From Lomentospora prolificans (taxonomy: Eukaryota > Ascomycota > Sordariomycetes > Microascales > Microascaceae), in NCBI GenBank assembly GCA_029532625.1, contig JARFXM010000003.1, positions 2,480,001 to 2,544,000 of the forward strand: a stretch of DNA of 64,000 bases, given 5' to 3'. The notes beneath the pieces were generated by a model that ran no database searches, was not told where the DNA came from, and worked only from the letters and a program-made list of their open reading frames with translations. Shown in pieces: positions 12,801 to 24,117 of the stretch. Within the stretch, counting starts at the first letter, position 1, and every line of letters starts with the position of its first letter. The position numbers and the translations under genes were made by a program.

Positions 12801-15782
12801 GAAATGTGGCCCTGGTGGCTCTAATAATTATTGGAGGCTAGTGCAGGTAGGAGGCCAAGTTGGGCTGATTTGTGCATTATGTGGGCTTTCTGGGATATTA
12901 TGTCTACTGGGATAACCCCTGTAGCCCAGGCTACGCTGCGTGGAATTGATTTGTGTCATCGGGGCATGGGAGCATCCATCAAGAAGAACAGCCTCTGGAA
13001 GGAAGCCGATGGTGGATTCGAGGAAGGTATTTGAACTCCTGGTTCTGTGCTGATCATCTCAGACCACCGTGGCGGAGTATGAAAGTGCAGAAATAACGTC
13101 CGCTAACGTCCGTCTATTGTGGGATAGGGCAGGCTGCTTGAAGGAGTCTTTGTAGATTTGGTAGGAAATTTGATAACAGCGTGAAGAGATTTTCAGACCT
13201 GGAGCAGAAAGAAATGGCATCGACCCATTCCAAGGCGGGCTGTTGAGTCCGTCGGCTTGCTCGACTTGGAGAAGATAATACCCGAGCTCGAGCTGGTGAC
13301 ATTGGATCTATATTAAGCGCTAGCTGAGGCTATTGAGTTCTAAGAGCATACAAGCCATGGGACTAAATGGCAGTGCCGAGGTTACTTTTGGACTCCACGA
13401 AGAAGAGCATGGCATCTCCTCGTCGGATGTGGACAGCGTCGGCATGGGTGGAGAAGGCTTATTATTGATGAGACGTCCAGGCTGGGCGTCGCCAAGTGAC
13501 CTAATCCTTGCAGTGATGAACAGGGGTGGAAGGGGCCACAGATTGATAAGTGAACCTTAGCTTTGCCAGGCTGAGGATGTCCTGATGCACGAAAGACTCT
13601 TGGCCCTGTTTGTCAATGCCCCATGTTGTGTGGTGCACCCTCGCCTACCAGGCCACGAAAGGAAATTGCCTCAAAGCGACAGGAACAAAGAGCATGTTCT
13701 TCAGCCGAGTCTTCGTACCACGCGGTCATCCCCCTCGTAAAAAGTCATGAACCCGGTTTGTTGTTTGGGTCCTACTAGTAGGCAAGGCCAGCTACCGATC
13801 CGGAATGAAGCGAGCTGGGAAGAAGGGAATGGTCACAGATGGGGCCACTTCGCAGCTCCCGATCCCAGTCTGGTTGTGTCCGGACAGCCAGCTGGAGTTG
13901 ATGTTTGGATGAGAAAATCTGTGCGCCGACCTAATAACAGGCGTGGGGCCTCAAGATAACCTCGGATAGCGCCAGGCCAGCGGTTTGTCCAAAGGTCAGA
14001 GGAAGGATAAGCCAGCGCGTGTCAGGACGAAAGGAAACACTACAACACGCGCTCGTAAAGCTCATTTCCGACTTTCTTCCGAGTCCTACGCAAGCTGGAA
14101 AGGCTTGTTCAATTCAACGAGCTACACTAATACTATAGGAGGTACAAAAACCGCAAGAAGCGAAACGTCATTGGAGAGCGCCAGCAGGGAGGGCACTTGA
14201 TACGCCCCGGCTGCTCGCGGCACTGGCACCAGGGAAGGTCCACTCGTGCTCTGTTTGTCTTAAGTCAACCCACCCCACCTGGCAGGCCTTCACCACCGCT
14301 AGCTTGAAGGTGGTGTGTGTATTGTGTGTTGTGTGTTGGCCACGGCTGGCTGGCTCAACTGATCCATGCTGGCTGAGGGCCAGCGCTAGACCTAATGGAG
14401 CCCAGTACATCTACAACGCGTTGTTGAACCCCTTTCACGGTCGGCCCAGTCACATTTGGATGCTGGCGTCGACTTGTTGCGCTCCAGCAAACAAGACCTG
14501 GGCTTGAAATCTTATCAGATCATCTGATAAGATTATATCGCATTGCAAGGGTAAAGGAAAAGCCCATCGTTCATGTCCTCTCCACCAAAAAAGTTTTACA
14601 TTCAACACTAGCCAGGTCCCGTCCTTTCCTCTAGTGGGCTGACCCAATATTATGATCGGTTTGTTGGCTCCGTTGTGGCTTGCCCAACAACATTGAACCT
14701 TCACCACTCGTACTTTCCTTCTGTCAAAGTATCTGCGAAGTAGTCCAAGAGGAAGCTTCAAGCTGACCTTGTTCTCGATCCATCACATCTGTGCCGCGTC
14801 GAAAACATCTCTCTCGACCTTGGAAGCTTCAGTTAAACTCTATCTACTATGCTATGCTGACCTATTGGCTGAGAAGAGTCCACACCGCATGATGCAGACT
14901 ACTAGTAGCAATGGTGGTTATTTCGGCCCACAGCGAACGATCGATCGCGTGGGTAACTTTTGCTTCCATCGTGGCATGCACCAAGAGGCCGACATCCATC
15001 TTGTGGATGCTATCTTCCGCGCCAAGTCTCGCCGCCTGGTACGGACATTGCCCTCCTCGAGCGCTCACGTTTCTTCAAGAGACATTTGTCCCAGAAAGGG
15101 ATAGAGGATAATAATACCTTTAGCACGGGTCCAGCTATGATCACATCGTCAACTACCGTCACAAAACTTGGCGGAGAGAAGAGCTCCACTGTTGCACTCA
15201 CTTCGATGTCCAACGTTTCGACCTATCGCGGCCCCGCGACCTCGAATTTCTGAGCTTATTGCCCTCCACTCGAGTCCGTCCTAGCCGCCAGCTACTTGTG
15301 CTTCCCACGCGACCTGCCTCTACTCCCCTTGCTACGATGTGCGGCTCGATCTGCAGGTCAAGCAAGCTAGCTAGCTAATATTATGCGCACCACGTTCGCC
15401 TAATTGGACATGGAACCTTGGGCTCAAGAGATGAAGCCATATCTATCCTGGTCATTGTCGGCTATCCGGCCTCTAGAAAGGGCACAGGTGAGGGGGAAGA
15501 GCCTAAAATTGCCAAGAGAGTTTCTTAAGGCCATGTCGCCGTCAAGCTCCACAATATTCCGTAGCCTCGAATGCAGCGGCGTTGATGGGCCGACTACAAG
15601 ACATGCGCACCATTGCCATCTTGCGTGTATTTAATGTGGCGGATTCCCGTTGAATCCTTCAGTCCCCAACCTCATCCATTATCAGGCCGTCAACCCTGGG
15701 TATAACCAGCGCCCTTCTCAGTCTCGGACTGGTCACCAAACCCACTCACTCATTTGAGACGCACACTTGCATATCAGCAACT
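9855..15782. other. Six-kilobase stretch with no convincing gene
   Basis: The sequence has normal GC content and unremarkable dinucleotides. Open frames here are at most about 110 codons; they overlap on opposite strands and show no domain, codon pattern or intron continuity I trust. T-rich tracts (10208-10234), a GT-rich run (14308-14336), a GATA palindrome (14508-14534) and an adapter-like 13-mer (12682-12694) are the only items picked out. It may be old, unrecognisable repeat DNA or long regulatory sequence for the CFEM gene to its right. Confidence 0.55.
14508..14534. promoter_or_regulatory. 27-bp perfect palindrome with two GATA-factor sites
   Basis: The arms aatcttatcagat and atctgataagatt are exact reverse complements around a single central C. 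Each arm holds one TGATAA core, the HGATAR motif bound by fungal GATA factors such as AreA/NIT2. It lies about 1.25 kb upstream of the CFEM gene start. Whether it acts as an operator is inference. Confidence 0.5.
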
Positions 15783-17663
15783 ATGAGGACTTCGATGTCC
15801 CTCGGCACCGCCGCGGTGCTGGCCCTAGCCTCTGTGGCCCGGGCCGTTCCAATGTGTGCGGTAAGCCGGTGCAAATCCCTCGCCTTCGATATGGCATCTA
15901 GCTAATACATCGCTCGATTCACTACAGATAAACTGCTTCCAAAATGCCGTCACTGACTACCCTCCTCTCGACTGCACGGAAGCCAACATGTATCTCTGCT
16001 TTTGCAAGAGCACGTTCCTCGCCCTTACCTTCAAAGACTGCACGTACACTGATTGCGAGAGTGCGGCCGACACTGTGGAAGCCATTGAGTTTGGCCTTGA
16101 TCTTTGCGAACGTGAGCATCCCACACCGCAAAATTCCCCACGGCTGTATGATTAACAATGTTCTACAGAACTGGGGGCCCCTCTCGACATTCCCACCGGC
16201 CCGCCCGAGTCTTGGGTACGTTCTTGTCTTTACTACATCAATATAAGACCCCCAAGCACGTCCCATAGCTAACCATATGATAGACTGCCTCGGCGACCAC
16301 ATCCACTGAACCCACCTCGGTTGATAGTGTCTCTGCTGCCCCTACCCGAACTCGCACCCCTTGGCCTGAGTGTGTTTTCACTTGCGTGGACAAGAGCCTG
16401 GCGGGTGGCGAAGCATATGGCTGCGCGTCAGATGACTATGGCTGCTTCTGCGAGAATGAAGATCTTGTCACTGGATACCGTGATTGCGCCTATTCCGAGT
16501 GTAAGACCCCCGAGGAAATCACACGTGTGATCAACTATGGTCTCTACCTCTGCGAGTCCGCCAATGTCACCATCACTGTTCCCACTGTTCCCCCCACTCT
16601 TGTCCCTAGCGGAACTGCCAGTACCACTTCTTCTGCACCTACCCGCACCCATACGCCTTGGCCTGATTGCGTTTTCACTTGTGTTGATCAGGGTCTGGCT
16701 AGTGGTGAGGCCTACGGCTGCGCCCCGGATGACTATGAATGCTTTTGCAGGCACGAGGACCTTGTTACTGGCTATCGTGACTGCGCCTATGCTGAATGCA
16801 AGTCTCCCGAGGAGATCACGCGTGTGATCAACTACGGTCTCTATCTCTGCGACTCTGTCAACGTCACTATCACTGTGCCTACTGTCCCCCCTACTGTTGT
16901 CCCTACTGTTGTCCCTACTGGCACTGCTACTAGCACCTCCTCTGCACCGACCCGTACCCGCACTCCATGGCCAGAGTGTGTGTTCACTTGTGTTGATCAG
17001 GGCCTCGCTGCTGGCGAGCCGTATGGATGTACCCAGGATAACCCTGGCTGCTTCTGCGAGCACGAGGATCTCGTCATTGGATACCGTGATTGCGCCTATG
17101 CTGAATGCAAATCTCCCGTGGAAATCACCCGTGTCATCAACTACGGCCTCTACCTCTGCGAGGCCGCCAACATCACCATCACGGTTCCTACTGTCCCTCC
17201 CACGGCTGGCCCTACTGGTCGTTCCACTGCCAAGCCTACTGCCACCGGCGAGCCCAAGCCCACCGGCAGCAGTGATGATGAGGACTGCCCCACCGAGACT
17301 GAGGCGTCTAATCCTGGACCCACCAAGGCTCCTTGCCAAACAGGCAACTGCCCGGGTGAAAGTGATGATGTTGATGACGAAGATGAGTCCCAGACACCTT
17401 GCGACACCGGTAACTGCCCTAGCGCGGGTAGTGGCTCTGGTTCTGGTGGTTCTAGCTCCGGCTCCGGTGCTGGCAGTGGTAGCGGTAGCGGTGGCGGTGA
17501 CGAGCAAGTCGTTGTTGCCTTGGTAAGTTTCATTACTCCTTCCCTTTCTCTCACATTCTCACATAGCCAAACTATTAACATATCATTACCCTAGGCCAAC
17601 GCCCTGACCGCCGCTCCCGGCCTCGTCCTCGCTGCCGGCCTCGCATTCGCCATCCTGGTCTAG
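15783..17663 (+). CDS. GPI-anchored cell-surface protein with four CFEM-type modules
   Basis: Five exons, 15783-15860, 15928-16111, 16169-16215, 16284-17522 and 17595-17663, give 538 residues in consistent phase. Residues 1-21 are a signal peptide (cleavage after ARA). Module 1 (about 25-88) is a divergent CFEM-like domain. Modules 2-4 begin near residues 132, 231 and 334, are about 65 residues each and nearly identical, and are separated by Thr/Pro/Ser-rich linkers with repeated TVPPT. An acidic Cys-containing stretch, a Ser/Gly-rich stalk and a hydrophobic end (GLVLAAGLAFAILV) follow, typical of a GPI-attachment signal encoded by the last small exon. CFEM domains are fungal eight-Cys modules; some bind heme through an Asp three residues before the CxC pair. 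That Asp is present in modules 2 and 3 (DDYGCFC, DDYECFC), is Asn in module 4 (QDNPGCFC) and is Met in module 1 (ANMYLCFC). A role in heme/iron capture or the cell wall is inferred. Confidence 0.85.
16368..17210 (+). repeat. Three in-frame tandem ~300-bp CFEM repeats
   Basis: Units start at 16368, 16665 and 16974, are about 297-309 bp long, and are strongly similar at DNA level. Unit 2 has an extra TVVP duplication in its linker. The units show no RIP-like mutation although a RIP-ruined element lies 10 kb away. This fits the known length requirement of RIP, which largely spares duplications below about 400 bp. Confidence 0.85.
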
Positions 17664-18756
17664 CCTCGTTACATCAGAGAGATCACGAGAAGCGGCGCGA
17701 GTAAAGCCCTTCGATTTCGCTTCGGCTTCCACCCGAGCAACTCGTATAATTTATTTCACAAATCTGTAAATGGTGGCCGACCTTCTTCCCTTCTACTTCA
17801 CTCTGTATTTATTCGGACGGATCAGCCGGGTGCAGAGGGTGGAAATTCAACTCCGTCCTCACAATCGGCTCGGTCCTTACCAGCACCCAAAAGATATCCT
17901 CATGCCGTTTCGGGTGGTGTCGAGGCGTAATACGAACCGAATTGGAAAGATGACCAGGTAATTTTCTCTTTTTCTTTTCTGGGAGGATGGACTCAGTATT
18001 TTACTTTACCATGTCTCTTCTCGTAGAGCTTCATCGTCATGAGGAAGGCAGCCAGCCGCGCTGTTTAGTTTTTAATAATAGCGTTTAGTTTTTTTACGTC
18101 ACACACAAGGGATCCATTTCTTGCGGGGATGCGACCGCAAAAGGGCCCGATTCCCCGCGTCGCAGATATGCTACACAAACCTGCTTGCAAGGCCGTGTCT
18201 TCTACTCAGGGGCTTTCTCGATCCCCGCTGAAGGCATCCTCTGGAATGCATCGGCTAGTCCAAGAGCGGAGTACTGTGGACCGTCAATTCACACACAACA
18301 AGGGGTGGTGTCGGGTAGGTTCGGCGGCGGATGAACGGAACTTGGTGCTGCGCAAAGCTGCTCGTCGATTGGCAGTCTTCCTGAGATCCATCCATATGGA
18401 TAGATCATCGACAGATAGCCTGCACTGTCAACGATACAGTTGGTAAGCATGATTACTCTTGACACTGTTCTATTGATTCACTATCAAAATGTCTATCCCC
18501 CAAATGAGTTCTTCCGAAGCGCACGCCGCCACAGTCTGCACCACCAAGTCGTTGAGGACATAGATGATAAGATGCAATCTGTGAACGAACGGCTGAATTG
18601 TGGCCGAACTGGAAGGCATATGGTATCTGTGTTAAACAAATCAAAAAAAACTTTTCCCAGGTTCCGAGGGGGGGTATCCTTAAAAGCAATATGAGAAGAT
18701 TCCAGTTCCAATTAACGCCGCGCTTCTGTTGTTTTCCCACGCGTTGACTGGCCTCT
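17664..18756. other. Intergenic between CFEM gene and permease
   Basis: This holds the CFEM gene 3' end and the 3' end of the convergent permease gene. Open frames at 17770-17961, 18129-18446 and 18440-18694 have no recognisable features and are probably chance. Nothing else is seen. Confidence 0.6.
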
Positions 18757-20708
18757 TTAGAAAGTGGTGTCGTTCGTGGGAGGTCCGTCGTAGTTCTTGT
18801 GGCCCCAGACGACGTACCAAGCCGCCGAGATTAGGGTTGCACCAACAAATACAACGGGAGCATAGTTCACCGTGGCCGCGGTGACAGGAATGTAGGACGG
18901 CATGCAGAAGAGAGGCATGGCGAGAAGGGACCAAGCTAATAGACGATATGTTAGCATATCGTACGATCATCAGGGTCGACGGGCGTTAGTATTAGAACCC
19001 CCCAGACGGAGACTCACCAAGGGCAATGACGTTGGCGGGGACACCAAACTTGCCGAGGGAAAACTTGGCGCCGACCAAGTGCTTACGACCACTCGCCAGG
19101 CTGATGGCAATGGGCGTGGCATAAGCTGCAGTGAGGCAAATAACACCAACACCAGAGAAGGCGTTGAATGCGGCAGAGGAACCGAAGTAGATGAGGCCGA
19201 GGAGGATCTGAACAACCATGCTCAGCATCATAGCATTGAGAGGGAGATCCAAGCCCTCATGAACTTTCTTCCACCACCTGGAACCAGGAATTGCACCATC
19301 ACGCGCAAAAGCCCAGGTGCAGCGAGAGGCAGCCGTAGTGCAGCCGATACCGCAAATGAGGGCGAGGACCATGATGGGGATAAGAAGCCCAATGGCGCCC
19401 TGGGAAGAGCCGACGGCTTCCTTCAGAATCGTAGGGACGGGTTGTCCATTCGCGAGGTTGATGAGCATCTGGATATCCGGGAGCACGAAAACGAGGGGAA
19501 TGAGGAAGAGGAGCCCGGCCAGAGCATTGATGAAAATTGTAGCTACCATGGCCTTGGGAACTTGAGTCGCCGGTTGGTGGACCTCCTCGCACATAGAGAT
19601 GATCATTCCTGTTGACGACGTGGCATATCCGGCATGAAGGAGACCAACGCAGAAGGACCAACCATCCGGCCAGCCAGAGTTGGACTCGAAGTGACCAAAA
19701 ACATACGAAGCGGAATGGCGGCCGTTCTTGGCGATTACAAGCACAGAAATCATGATGGCCACGACGCCAGCAAATGTCCAGAAGATGGCGACCGTCTGGC
19801 AGAGTAGTTAGTTTAGCAGTCTTATTTGGCAGCTGCGTTGCGAACACGATTCTAAAGGCACTCCACTCACATCCAAGATGGGTAACCACTTGTTACCAAG
19901 GGCTGAGACAGCATTGCAGAAGAGGGTGATGGCGAGGAAGATAAGAAAGACTTGATACGTCGAGGCCTCAAAGACACCGACGCCAGGTTCCTTCTCAAAC
20001 ACATTGACACAGGCAACGAAGAAAAGAGTGGTGCCGAAGTTTACGGCCAGGGTAATCGTAATGTTCCCAACGACGTATAGCCATCCGCAAATCCAACTAG
20101 CTAATCGCCGCCAGGACGCCGGGGCGAGCATAAACGCTTGATAATACACGCCTAAATCGGGTTAGTACGAGCATTACAATAGCGCTACAACCATGGTCGA
20201 GTATGAGCTTGGTAAAACCTTGTGCCAGTCCAAAAAAAAGAGGGGGGACCCGAGAATTTCAGGACTACACAGGAACATAGAGGAAGGAAAAATGCGAGAA
20301 CACGAGGGAAGGGTGATGAAGGGTGAGCAAAGTACCTCCTGCAGTTGGGTATACGCTTGTGATCTCGCCTAAGGACGCAGCAACGCACGCAATGATCATT
20401 GAGACACCCAGCCAACCCCAAATGATATTGACCGGCCCACCACCGATGAGCGGGTAATAGAGAGTGGTAGCAAGGCCATATGGAATCGAGGCCAGAACGA
20501 ACGACATGAAGGCGACCTGGAGAGTCGAGCGGCTACGCGAGAGCTCGGGTTTATAACCCAAGGCCTCAAGGGCCTGGTCAGCCTGGAAATCAGTGGCAGA
20601 CGAGCGACGCTGGTGGAGATGTTCAGGATCTCCATGGCGGCCAACGCCCTTGTCAGAGCCGGAAGAGTGCTGAGCTTCCACGGTAGCCTTGTAAGTTGTT
20701 TGATCCAT
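18757..20708 (-). CDS. APC-superfamily amino acid/choline/GABA-type permease
   Basis: Four exons on the minus strand, 20708-20336, 20151-19871, 19795-19018 and 18935-18757, give 536 residues. A hydrophilic N-terminus of about 60 residues is followed by about 12 hydrophobic segments. Family marks include GYKPELSRSRSTLQVAFMSF before the first membrane segment, SLGEITSVYPTAGGVYYQAF in the TM2-3 area, IISMCEEVHQP in the middle, and TWAFARDGAIPG in the loop after TM8. These match the fungal amino acid permease group often annotated as GABA, choline or polyamine transporters, which move nitrogenous solutes across the plasma membrane with protons. The substrate cannot be told from sequence. The first intron is 184 bp, longer than the others (75 and 82 bp). 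The C-terminus is short and hydrophilic (GHKNYDGPPTNDTTF). The family is certain; the substrate is open. Confidence 0.9.
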
Positions 20709-21931
20709 TGTTAGGGATGCCAGAGCTAACCCGTGGGGAAAGTCGATTAAGGTTGTAGCTCGGAGCTAGGAGGGCTGAGAGAAGGAAGGAGAGATTGAGG
20801 CAACGGAAATGGTCAAAGAGAGATCGGATGGGATTGTTATGTATACGAGACTCGCATGCTGGTTTGGGTTACATCCGAAATCTGCACCGATGCTCTGCAA
20901 CCACGGATAAGCTTACACGATAACAGCTGGAGGGTAAATCGGAAAGTGAGCGATTGGGGTGTCTGGTTTGAAGAAGAAAGAACAGAAGAATGGGAAGGAG
21001 AAATCCGGGAAAGAGATAGGGAAACCGGGTCCATAAAATTGTTCTCCACGGAAGGGTTTTCCATGCCGTTTTCTTCCCGAGGAACTGGGGCCACCAGTTC
21101 GCTAAGGAGAGTAGCGCGAGATGGAGGCAACATAGTACGATGAGGGTAATACCAGTAGTGGATTTTCTTTTTTTGGTTGGTCCGGTCTTGGGAATCCCAG
21201 CCGGCGTCTGCCAGCAAGCACACGACACCTAATACTTGTACTTGGAGGCGAAAGGAAGGACGTGGGGGCCCCTGTTCAGCGCGATCAGAGCGACGGCAAC
21301 GAGCCTATCAAGACTGCGGGCCAGCTTCCTATTCCAGACTGGTGTGGTGAAGTGGGGTCACAATGCAGTATTCAAGGATTCTTACTCTTCTAACCAGATG
21401 CAGGCCGGACACTCCGATTACTAACCCGCTTTCCCTTATTCGTGACGTAATGCTACACACGCCATCGAGTGATTCCAAGGCGTTGGGCGGAATAAAACTC
21501 TTGCCAAGAGAAAGTCCGACCTTGACCACATTGGATGTGAACATCGAGAGAAGCATTGGTCCAAGGGAACGAGTGCGGGATGGTGTGTGCGGAGAATGCA
21601 AGTATTTCGTAGGGTTGCACCCCAAAGGCTTGGCTCATCGACGTCATGTACAAGATTGGGAGGGTGCGTCCCTGCAATTAGGCCGAGTATAATATTCAGG
21701 ATCCGTGCCGCGGCGCACCTTCTCTTCTGCTTATTTTCTATTGGTAGCTCTCGCCCCAACCAAGATACCTCCGAACTACATTGGGATCAGGGAAAAACAT
21801 GTGATAACCCCCAGACAGGATCCAACAAAGGAAAACCAGTCCAAACTCCCGCCAACGTGCATGCGACGACTGGATGGAATATGAGGCCGAATCCAAAAGT
21901 GAACGGCTCAATGGTCCATCCCCAAAGACTC
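20709..21931. other. Intergenic: permease promoter and GlnRS 3' region
   Basis: The left part is the permease promoter, pyrimidine-rich on the coding strand just upstream of the ATG. Small overlapping open frames on both strands (20837-21228, 21363-21759) show no domain or conserved pattern. No RNA gene or repeat is seen. Confidence 0.55.
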
Positions 21932-24117
21932 TTAGCCGCTTACCTTCTTCCCCGAATCCTCTTTCAGCGAAACGATACGGTTGAGCACAATCTTGTCACC
22001 CACGCTGTCCGAATCCATGGCCTAGAGAGGTACTAATTGTCAGCCGCGCGTTCCTAATATCGGTTCATATGGCCATGAAGAATTGAAAAGGAAACACTTA
22101 CAAAGTAGCCGACACGAATAGCTTGGAATCGCACAGCTTCCGGTCGGTCGGTTCCGCTTTCCTCTCCCGCCGTCGCTGGCCACGGCGCCCTGCTCCGGAT
22201 TTCTTGATAGCCAGTTTCTACGAGCGCCTTCGGGTAGATCGTCTCGCTATTCTCGTTGATGTCGTTCAAGAAACCTCCCTCGACGCCCATGGGATCGTCC
22301 GATTTGAACAGTTGGTTGTAGATACGGGCTTCGACCTCGCGCGAGCCTTCAGGCACCCACTGGATATACGTCTTGGGCTTGGCCTTGCCCTCCTTGTCGA
22401 ACGAAGCATAGACCTTGGTGATCAATCCCGTAGTCTCGTCCTTATCGAAGGAGTTTGCGATTATGGGGTGAGGTGCCTGAAGAAGGCCGACTGCCTTGCC
22501 AGGAGCGAGCCTGTAGTAATCCTTGCTATCCACCTCGCGGAAGTCGGCTCGATCGATATACACCGTCCTCGTAATAGGGAGCTTGTGAGATCCAAAAGAC
22601 GGGTCCTTGGGAGAGAAAGGAACCTCGAGTTCGATAGGTTCACCCTCCTTAATATCCTCGATAACGACGGGAATCGGATCGAGCACCATCATCAATCGGG
22701 GAACCGTGTACTCGAGATAGCGACGGACGGATTGCTCAAACCGGGCAACTTGAATAACCGTTCGTGCAGTTGTAACACCGAGCTCATATACAAAGGACAG
22801 AATCGCACCCGGCGGGACACCACGGCGACGGATCGCAATAAGAGTGTAGAGGCGAGGGTCGTCCCATCCTCGGACGATGCCTTTCTCCACCAAGGCCTTC
22901 AGGTTTCGCTTGCTCATAATGGTGCCGGATATGTTGAGCCTTCCTGTTCAGCGCACCATCCATCAGTAACGATTCTACTATATCATGCTACGCAGCTGAT
23001 CCAAAAGGCCAAGTTTACAACTTACCGAACTCCCTCTGCATCGGCTCATACACGCCAAGGCTCTTGACCAACCAGTCGTAACTCTCTCTAGCAAGAATAA
23101 ACTCAGTCGTGCAGAGGCTGTGGGTAACGCCTTCGAAGCTATCACACAAACAGTGGGTGAAGTCGTAGGTAGGGAAAATCTTCCAATCGGGCGCCCTAAA
23201 ATGCGGTGTCTGGTTCTGGGGGATTCTGTAGGCGGCGACATCCCACATGTACGGGTTTCCACTCTCTATATCCTGCTTCATCCGTAGGAAAGCTGTCTTC
23301 GGGGCGTACTTGCCGTCACGCATGTCGCGGAACTTTTGGATATTGGTTTCAACATCTTGTTCGGCATCCTTGCAGCGGTACCTGGGGCCTTCCTTGCCAT
23401 CCTTTCCACCGCGCTGCAATTTAATCTCGTCTTCATTGCAATGGCAGACGTACGCCTTCTCCAGTCGAATGAGTTTCTCGGCAAGATCGTAAAGCTTTTG
23501 GAAGTTGTCGCTTGAGTAGGTGACTTCGCAGGGCGTGAAACCTTCGAACGGTTATACCATTAGCGACCGAGCAGCATGTGGTTCGATTGAAATAGCTTAC
23601 CTAGCCACTTCACAATATCCTCAATGGCGTCAAAATAGACTTTTTCCTCGGCATCAGGATTGGTGTCGTCGAACCTAAGATACTGCAAAAGTTAGGACCA
23701 GGATCTCAAAGCATCGAAAGCCTTGAATAGGCCGAGTTAGTGCCAACTTACGGTCTTTCCTCCATGATAAGCGGAGAATCCAAAGTTGATGGCAATAGCC
23801 TTAGCATGTCCAAGATGTAGGTAACCATTGGGTTCCGGGGGAAATCGAGTGACGACGGGCTTGACGGGCCGCTCTTTGAAAACTTCGGCCAGGAAGCCCT
23901 GCCTGAAAATGGTCGCTGGGTCGACGAGAGGCTTGTCGTCGGCCTTTTCCTTGGGAGCCTTTGGCTCTGGAGGTGGCTTATTCGCAGCCTGCGTGGCGCG
24001 AGCTTGCTTCTTTGCCCGTTTCTGCAGTCGTTTCTTCAGCTCGTTTTTGGAAACCATCTCCCCGGTCTCCTCGTCCAACACCAGCTTCGAGGTCGCTTCC
24101 GCAAGTTGGTCCGCCAT
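21932..24117 (-). CDS. gln4: Glutaminyl-tRNA synthetase, cytosolic
   Basis: Five minus-strand exons, 24117-23752, 23682-23601, 23541-23026, 22943-22102 and 22021-21932, give 631 residues. The enzyme charges tRNA-Gln with glutamine using ATP, in the cytosol. A Lys-rich N-terminal extension (MVSKNELKKRLQKRAKKQ) precedes the class I Rossmann fold with PPEPNGYLHLGHAKA (HIGH box at residues 101-104). The KMSKS counterpart is TIMSKRNL (MSK at 331-333). The GlnRS-type catalytic insert is recognisable (FPTYDFTHCLCDSFEGVTHSLC), followed by the anticodon-binding beta-barrel half (VPPGAILSFVYELG..., IYIDRADF-like segment). The last exon encodes only 29 residues plus the stop. The long N-terminal YqeY-like domain of the yeast enzyme is absent. 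The gene symbol is by homology to yeast GLN4. Confidence 0.95.

Noticed and set aside
16428..17507. 359-codon open frame on the minus strand across the CFEM gene
   Set aside because: It is the exact antisense of the spliced, signal-peptide-bearing CFEM gene; its length comes from the repeated, codon-biased sequence. It has no start context or domain.
18902..19615. 237-codon open frame on the plus strand inside the permease gene
   Set aside because: Antisense shadow of an APC permease exon; highly charged, low-complexity translation with no family marks.
22123..23067. 314-codon open frame on the plus strand inside the GlnRS gene
   Set aside because: Antisense of a conserved aminoacyl-tRNA synthetase exon and crosses its introns without splice logic.
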